Assembly (NCBI GenBank): GCA_947359465.1
Contig: OX375877.1
Span: 69,418,698-69,482,697 of the forward strand
Source of the DNA: Metellina segmentata
Taxonomy: Eukaryota > Arthropoda > Arachnida > Araneae > Tetragnathidae
DNA: 64,000 bases
Reading direction: 5' to 3'
In this document: positions 34,325 to 64,000 of the stretch, piece by piece
How the letters are laid out: every line of letters begins with the position of its first letter
Position numbering within the stretch: position 1 is the first letter of the stretch
Translations under genes and position numbers: made by a program
Notes under the pieces: generated by a model
Told to the model about the DNA's origin: nothing
Database searches by the model: none
Seen by the model: the letters and a program-made list of their open reading frames with translations, nothing else

Positions 34325-34817
34325 TTAGTGGTTCGGCACACACCTGTTTGGAAAACGTTCCTGATACAACCGTAGCGCTGTTCTGCCATTCCCATTATCA
34401 GCATCGTACATCATTTGCATCTACGCCTTTTCACTATTCGTAAAATCTGCCATCACGGCCGCCAGCAAATTTGCAAAGGACTTTTTTCCGCAGATGTATC
34501 TGATCACGGATGGTCAGGCACACTACTGCCCTCTACCCACCAGCATTGCCAGCCAATCATAGCTGCCCAGTTTGTATTACAGTTGGCGATCGCAATTTTC
34601 AGCAGTTATATTAAACATTGCTGCAAAGAAGCACTTTGCAAAGATGTTGTAAATAAACAATGTTTTTCTATTCATGTCTCACGTTTTGTGTTCGTGCCTC
34701 CACGCGTCATTTCCGATCAATACATACCTATACGAAAAATTTATGTTTTAGTAAGTTTTACCATTCCTTTAAGTTGTCGTATGAACTTAGAATCAAACTG
34801 TATATTAGTGCATAGTA

Positions 34818-36317
34818 CAGGGTGTCCTAAAAGTTCCCGTACTCCAACTTTAAAAATATTTCTTTCCCCCGTGTTTTTTAACTATTGAGTTTTGTCGTCT
34901 GCTTATAGTTTTATCAAATCTTTAATTTTTATCGTTTGATTTTCTTCACACTCAGGTTGCGCGATAATAAAGTTCCACGTCATTTTGTTCTTCCTTGCAA
35001 GAAGATTCTATCACGCATTCAGAGAATTGCGCTGTTTGAGGCTTATTTTCAATGGAAATCATATGAAATATGTAAAGAATTTGGCGACATAAATATCCAA
35101 ATGATGCAATACCGAGAAAGATACGCTATATCAACTTATTCAACAATTTGTTTCATTATTAGAAGTGATTGAACGAGACTCTTGGTTCCAACAAGATGTT
35201 ACAACCTGCTATACAAGTTACGAAACTATGGGCATGTTTCAAGATTTTTTTGGCGATCATCTCAAGAAACCTTTGGCTACCTCGTTCCCTGATCTGCGCA
35301 TCCCTGACTTTTTTTTCTGTGGGGATATTTGAAGAACAAAGTTTATGAAGATGATCAACAAACAACAGGTGATATGAAAATTGCCATTACTCAAAGGATA
35401 CAATAAGTCACTCCCAGCATCTTAAACGTGTTTCTAAAAATATGCGCAAACGACTTGAGCTTTGCCTCCAAGAAAAGGGCGGAAATTTTGAATATCTCTA
35501 TTATTATAAAAGGAAGTGTTTGTTTGTCTGTCTATCTGTTTGTTCCTGACGATCAATGGCACTTACAGCAATGAGATTTGGCACACAGGTAGTCCGAATT
35601 TTTTGCAATTTTTTGGGTCGCGGAGAATTCAATCTAGAACATTTTTAAATGAATTTAATAGTTTTATCCTCCACGGATACTTCAACAAGTTTCTAATCGG
35701 CGAGAGAAGAAACTCTGGAAACTAGACTTTTCTACCCACGTGACCTTGCCTCCAGGCTTTGGAATCATGCCGTTTTTTCATCGCAGTAGATTCTAATTTT
35801 TTTTTTTACGTTTCCGCTTTCATTTTGCACGCGGAGAAAAATTTTTTTCGTTTCCGCTTTGATTTTGAGCGGAGAAATGTTTTTCCAGCGAGACGATAAA
35901 TCTTTTAACTATAGTCACAGTTCTTTATTCTATATCCAAGACCGTTAAATATAGGGTAAAAATTTCAACAAATTTGAAATCTGCGGAACATTTCAATTTA
36001 AATTGATACCTAAAAATATGATTTTCTTTAAATAAATAACTTTTAAATTGAATATATCTTCAACGGATTTGAAATCTGCGGAAAATTTTACACCATATTA
36101 ATACCTTACATCACGGCGTTGACAGTGGTGTTGACCGCCCGGCTAGGCACGCATTGGTTAGATTATTATAAATATACGTCCAAATTTTAATTCCAAATTT
36201 CCAAAATATATGTCAAAATTGCTTTTCACCATTAGTATAAAAATAATTGTTTAAAGTTTGTTGATTTTTTATAGTAAATTCACGAATCGTCAGAACTGGA
36301 ACTTTTAGGACACCCTC
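34818..36317 (+). mobile_element. Tc1/mariner-superfamily element, 3' sister of 62945 copy
   Basis: The termini CAGGGTGTCCTAAAAGTTCC and its inverted partner ending CACCCTC at 36317 are flanked by TA (34816-34817, 36318-36319). A transposase relic is visible in pieces: ALFEAYFQWKSYEICKEFG (about 35025), then FPDLRIPDFFFCGD (about 35285) and a C-terminal Lys/Arg-rich region to about 35490. The frame is heavily broken. A Helitron-like insert at 35495-36161 splits the 3' end. Confidence 0.85.
35495..36161 (+). mobile_element. Helitron-like non-autonomous element
   Basis: It begins TCTCTATTATTATAAAAGGA AGTG followed by TTTGTCTG repeats, a typical Helitron 5' start, and ends GCATTGGTTAG at 36161. 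The host transposon resumes with ATTATAAATATA, which matches the undisturbed relative at 63171. No target duplication is seen. The body contains three copies of the TTCAACGGATTTGAAATCTG motif. Confidence 0.7.
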
Positions 36318-37385
36318 TAATATATCTGTAAAGAATACGTATATATACATTTGTTATTATTTTTTTAATTTTAAACTTTTAAATATCTATGTATTCTCAT
36401 TATATGTTATTTTTTATTTTGAATTTAATTCAATTTTAGTTTTAATTGGCGTTATAACAGCTTAAGTCATATCACGCTTTTTATCACTAATTAAAACTAG
36501 TCTTAAGGTTGTTATTATATAAACACATATCATTTCTATTATTATATTATTAACTTAACATTAATATAATAATAATAAAACCTCGATATCTTGGGAGTTA
36601 TAATTTAATAAAGTTACACAAAATTAAATTAAACGTAATTTAAATTTTATTGTATTGCCATCACTGAACAAGGCATTATGAAAATATTTTATAAAAAGAC
36701 AGGGAAGGGACTTGGATTTGGAAAATTTTGGGGACAATGAATATTTGAGGAAATAGTATACATATATCTATACCTATATCTTAAAATAAATTTCAAGAAT
36801 ATTAAGTATTTAAATAAATTAATATTCTAATAGAAGGTGTTGTACGGAAAAGGGTATCGTTAAATTTTAAAACTGACAACGCTCGGACAGTGAAATAACT
36901 AAAATTTTGTTTTTGAATAATAATATTGGTACATTTTAATTAGGTTCTAGTTTTATGTTCTACGTTTTATTAATTTAACTTGATTGCAGTTTCTGTTTAT
37001 TGTACTTTTGTTCGGAAATAAAACGAGTATTTTATGAGAATTTAACAAAAATGAGGAATTTTATAATTTTCCCAACTTGGGGGAGATTGTCATTTTTTTT
37101 TTCTAAAATTGTGTTGCAATTTTTTTATTTAGGGTACAAAGGAATTTTTTTGGGAACCTCAAAACTACAGTTGAAAGAATGTAGTGGAATTTTTTTTAAT
37201 ATTTCACTTTGCATTCAAAAGAGGATTAAGTCAGGTAAAAATATGGAAAGAAATCTTAATTGCTACTTCTGTAATCTGCACGGCTTCATGATGGAAATTA
37301 AAAAGTAGAAGGGTCATTTAATTTTTTATAGACTGTTTTCAAAATTATGTGAATTGACATGATTTGGGGCAGCCTTATGACCTAA
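36318..37385. other. AT-rich intergenic sequence, nothing recognised
   Basis: No coding region or repeat family is supported. An open frame at 37000-37308 is low-complexity Phe/Lys-rich and looks like chance in AT-rich DNA. Confidence 0.5.
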
Positions 37386-37547
37386 GGCCATGTAAACATG
37401 AAGCGTTTCAACGCGCGTTTGGCGAGGCTAGCGAGAGAGGTCCCGCTATTAAATTATTTTTTTATTCCTCTAATTCAAGTTTCTATCTTTGCGACCTTGA
37501 AGAGCGGGACATCGCTTGCCCAGCCAAACGCGCGTTTTACAGAGGGC
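37386..37547. mobile_element. Small MITE, GGCC termini (copy 1)
   Basis: GGCCATGTAAACATGAAGCG and the right end TACAGAGGGCC flank inverted subterminal blocks CGCGCGTTTGGC and GCCAAACGCGCG. The interior (TTTTTTTATTCCTCTA, GCGACCTTGAAGAGCGGGA) is shared with 45822-45995. Confidence 0.75.
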
Positions 37548-38035
37548 CATTTACTGCAGAAGTCTTACGTCCACAGTCTCCTTATCCCTCCTTTTGTTGA
37601 TATTAGAGGGAAACTGCACTGTTGCTAGATCAGTGCTGCGAGGGTGTTTCAAGCACGCTCGTCTAGACACAGGCGGTCACGTGCGACTAGGTATTTTCGA
37701 TAATCCACACACAATATATACATCTCAAAATTATTTTAAACTTGAAAAACGTTGTGTCATTAAAAAGAGCTAGTCCTTTCGAGTGAGTGAGCGGTTCCAA
37801 TACGATCTCTGAATAAAAAAATCAATTTTCCCATCAAGTCTGAAATGTCTTATCTCTGCTGGCACATGCGGAAATACAAAATTTGAATAAGTTGCACGAA
37901 AACAGAGGAAATCCAGCATTCATGCAATTTTACACGCGCTGTGCGGTCTTATTTCAAACTGTAATCGTTGATAACATCCGTCCTTAAATTTTGTTCACCA
38001 GTGTATAAAATATATATATATATATATATATATCG
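37548..38035. other. Intergenic sequence with (TA)n, nothing coding
   Basis: No gene is recognised. A TA microsatellite of about 12 units lies at 38008-38032, directly beside the Helitron-like end at 38037. Confidence 0.5.
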
Positions 38036-38036
38036 T

Positions 38037-39345
38037 AGCCACTGCGTGGCCAGCACAACGTAGCCCGTAACAGTTCTTTTCGTGAGGTCAGGTGTGACCA
38101 CTGCTCGCTAACCCCCGGAGATTGCCTCGAATTTCCATTTGGTTTGCGAAGTCCACGGCGTTGCCCGTGGTGGCCTCGTCATTTTCAAATGCTGCCAAAT
38201 TCGAATTGCGAAGATATCCAATCAGCGTGACCTTTATAATCTCTTGCGAAAATATAAATATTTAATCGAAAAATTATTTATTGAAAGAAAATCCAACGTG
38301 TAAGGTGTCTATCTGTTGTAAGCTTTCCCACAGATTTCAAATCCGTTGAAATTTTGTGTTATCTATGTTTAAACGATCCCGAAGCTAATTGACGGAGATA
38401 TTTGGAGTTAATATTTTAGTAAGCGACTTACTGAACATGCCACATTCCGCTAAAAGCTACTAAAACATCATAACATCCTCTGTAGTTCTCTTTATACAAT
38501 CTTTATTAGTGTACTTGCCTATGCGTCGCCAGCAAGACGTTGCCCATGACAGTTCTTTTCGTGGGGTCAGGTGTGACCACTGCTCGCTAACCCCCAGTAA
38601 TTGTTACAAATTCCCATTTGGTTCGTTTTTTTTATAAAAAAGAATTAATCAATGCCAGTGAAATTTTTTTTTTGTTCTGCTTTCGTTCGCAGGAAATGGA
38701 ATCTGTTGATTTCTCGTCAGCGAAGATAAAATTCGTATGGGGAAAAATACAAAACTTACAGTTCAAAAATTATTTCTTTAAAGAAAATAATATTTTTAGG
38801 TGTCGATCTAATGCGAAATTTTCCGTAGATTTCAAATCCGTTGAAATTTTTACTCTATCTTTAACGATCTAGGAGATAAAAAAAGAACTAATAACTCCAA
38901 TTAAAACTTTTTATTTGTTTTGTTCTTCGACTGAAAGCGTTCACACGGAAACACGGAAAAAATAAATCTAGAATATGTCATATCTGGCAAAAAAATTCGA
39001 ATTGCGAATAGATCCAATCGGCGTTTGACGTCACAATTTCTTGCGGAAAGCCGTGACAGCACAATCTCTTGCGAAAACCGTCGACGGCTTTCACAAGTAG
39101 ATGATGCTGGGGAACGTAATTCGGGGTCCGGTAGAAAGGAGGTCGTTTTACGTTCAGCTCGGCAACCCTCAGGTACTTTCAAGTAAATTCCAATTTAAAA
39201 ATAAATTTTAAAATGTTCTAGATTGAATTTTAAAATCCTGACCTTCGCACAAAAATCGCAAAAAATTCGGACTACCTGCGTGCGAAGTCTCACTAGTACC
39301 ATAGAATCGTCAGGAACGTGCACATACACAAACAAACAAACACTT
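38037..39345 (-). mobile_element. Cluster of Helitron-like copies, minus strand
   Basis: Two 3' ends with the GCCACGCAGTGGC-type hairpin and CACGGGCAACG tail lie at about 38037 and 38517. The 5' side is marked near 39320-39345 by AACAAACAAACACTT. The segment 38395-39230 repeats the arrangement at 2390-3125, including about 120 bp of flank left of the 3' end. No protein is encoded. Confidence 0.65.
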
Positions 39346-39360
39346 TTGAAACATGAAAAA

Positions 39361-40189
39361 TCTCTAATATTATAAAAGGAAGTGTTTTGTTTGTCTGTTT
39401 GGGGCCGCAAAATCCTGACGATTCTATGGCACTTACAGCAATGAGATTTGGCACACAGGTAGTCCGAATTGTTTGCGATTTTTGGGTCGCGGCGAATTTT
39501 AAAATTCGATCTAGAAGATTTTTAAATTAATTTAATAGCTTTATTCTCCAACGCTTTTTCAAACGCGGAGAACTTTTTCTACCTGTGTGACCTTGCAGTC
39601 AGGGTTTGGAATCTTGCCAAGTTTTTTTCATCCGCACAACGCGAAGAAAATTATTTTTTTCCTTTCCGCTTTGATTTTGCGCGGACGAATAAATTTCCCG
39701 CCAGACGATAAATTGTTTAACTGAAGTCAGTTCTGTTTTCTATCTCGAAGACCGCTAAAGATAGAGTAAAAATTTCAACGGATTTGAAATCTGCGGAAAA
39801 TTTCAGTTTATATTGATACCTAAAAATATGATTTTTTTTATATAAATTATTTTTTCATTGAATATATATATTCAACGGATATGAAATCTGCAGAAAATTT
39901 TACACCAGATCACAATAACTTACATTACGCGTTGCCCACGTTCCAGATTCGGGTGTTTCTTCTTTTCTCCGGAAGAAACGCGTTGAAAAACCAGGTTGAG
40001 AATAAAACTGTTAAATTCAGTTTAAAATGTTCTAGATTGAATTTTAGGATACGCCGCGACTCAAAAATTCCAAACAATTCGGACAACCTGTGTGCCAAAT
40101 CTCATTGCTGTAAGTGCCATAGAATCGTCGGGATTTTACGGCCCCAAACAGACAAACAAACAAGCACTTCCTTTTATAATAGTAGAGAT
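39361..40189. mobile_element. Head-to-head pair of Helitron-like ends
   Basis: A plus-strand 5' start TCTCTAATATTATAAAAGGA lies at 39361 and a minus-strand 5' start (reverse of TTTATAATAGTAGAGA) ends at 40189. Both are followed inward by the same block (GGGGCCGT, ATCCTGACGATTCTATGG-like, CACTTACAGCAATGAG), giving a large imperfect palindrome. Confidence 0.7.
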
Positions 40190-40275
40190 TATCGCATATG
40201 TATATCAGGGATTTCGAATGTTACTTAACTGTCAATAAATAAACACCCTTTGAGATAAGAAGTTGAAAGTAGTTG

Positions 40276-40346
40276 CTTTATATATTTGTTTTTCAGGCTT
40301 GGTTTTCATTTCCAGTGGACGTGACTTCTTTGGAGCTCGCCCAAAG
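40276..40346 (+). promoter_or_regulatory. Possible promoter/5' UTR of P450 gene 2
   Basis: A TATA-like TTTATATATTT lies at 40277-40287, about 60 bp before the start codon. A ttttcag at 40292-40298 could instead be the acceptor of a 5' UTR exon. Either way, the Helitron-like terminus at 40189 is the nearest upstream landmark. No further evidence is visible. Confidence 0.3.
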
Positions 40347-63700
<23,354 letters not shown>

Positions 63701-64000
63701 TGACTTTGAAATTGCAATTACACTCTACATTTCAGTCGTTAAGTTATCTATCTGTGCATAATTGTATTTAGTGTCAGTGCTCTTGAACGAGATTATAGTT
63801 ACACCCTCTCCATTTAAGTCGTTATTCATTTACCCATCAGTGTATATCAATCGTACCAATTGTCAGCGTTTATCTAAGAGAGGGAATTTCTGCACGACGA
63901 AATGTAGGAGATGCAAGTGTTTTGGTGGCTCAATGTCATATTAGTTTCTTAACTTGCTGGAATACATTTCCAGCAAGTCGTTTTCAGAATGAATCATAAA

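Larger units (their letters stand above)
31770..34465 (-). pseudogene. DUF4817/DDE transposase pseudogene, in three pieces
   Basis: Minus-strand pieces in order are an N-terminal helix-turn-helix (34465-34328) with TALRLYQERFPNRCVPNH, a middle piece (33358-33215) with HGSFIASSDERTGSR and MEETILNIVDE, and a C-terminal piece (32250-31770) with LFTDDATFTQEGVFN, FSVNVWPGVENDFLIGPYLL and WFQHDGAPAHF. Each break coincides with a Harbinger-like insert. The residues between about StR and the DYPPR motif are missing at the second break. In-frame stops are present. Confidence 0.87.
31360..34801 (-). mobile_element. DD41D-type (DUF4817) DNA transposon split by two MITEs
   Basis: Long inverted termini (31360-31600 and 34570-34801) share ACTAAAACATA, AACAATGTTTTTCT and TGCTGCAAAGAAGCACTTTG blocks, with TA at 31358-31359 and 34802-34803. 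Subtracting the inserts at 32254-33207 and 33365-34324 leaves about 1.5 kb, the same size as the intact relative at 43267-44722. Confidence 0.85.

Noticed and set aside
37000..37308. A 102-residue open frame
   Set aside because: It is Phe/Lys-rich in very AT-rich DNA, has no recognisable motif and no copy elsewhere in the window.

Overview
This is a eukaryotic, AT-rich, intron- and transposon-rich window. It is most likely arthropod and probably arachnid. That is inferred from the style of the SINE, Tc1/mariner, hAT and Helitron repeats and from the P450 gene structure; nothing in the window fixes the species. There are no prokaryotic operons. The only host genes I can support are two plus-strand cytochrome P450 genes arranged in tandem.
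The main structure is a tandem duplication. Positions 1-20755 (copy A) and about 45065-64000 (copy B) align end to end apart from insertions and deletions. The downstream gene (40347-63700) is complete: eight exons encode 513 aa with an N-terminal membrane anchor, PPGP hinge, I-helix GGIDTT, ExxR, PERF and the heme motif FSQGRRNCPGE. The upstream gene (exons at 5796-20451) has six homologous exons with identical sizes and phases; exons 1-2 would lie left of the window. The P450s differ mostly where substrate contacts are expected (exon 4 second half and the I helix).
The two copies act as each other's pre-insertion controls. Copy A alone carries a SETMAR-like mariner relic (445-2223), a solo LTR with a nested hAT MITE (3584-4032), an expanded 31-bp minisatellite (4164-4287), a hAT MITE (4813-5581), a 28-bp minisatellite of about 1 kb (6270-7282), a Tc1 relic, a mariner (11820-13145), a hAT element (13214-14809), another TIR element (15143-16108) and a Helitron (18563-19218). 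Copy B alone carries a DD41D transposon (43267-44722, in intron 2, outside the part of copy A that is visible), a MITE (45822-45995), a Helitron-like element (46552-47003), a hAT element inside a gypsy LTR (48848-50754), Tc1 relics, a mariner (56203-57502) and a solo LTR (59547-59857).
The region between the genes (20452-40346) is a nest of repeats: a Harbinger-like MITE, a hAT relic split by a Tc1, a Tigger tail, a Tc1 split by a tRNA-derived SINE with an exact 11-bp duplication, a second hAT relic, a DDE transposon split by two inverted Harbinger-like MITEs, a further DDE transposon split by a Helitron-like element, and a cluster of Helitron-like copies ending about 160 bp before the start codon of the second P450. 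All transposase genes seen are broken. The best preserved, at 43462-44539, has one frameshift near its 3' end.
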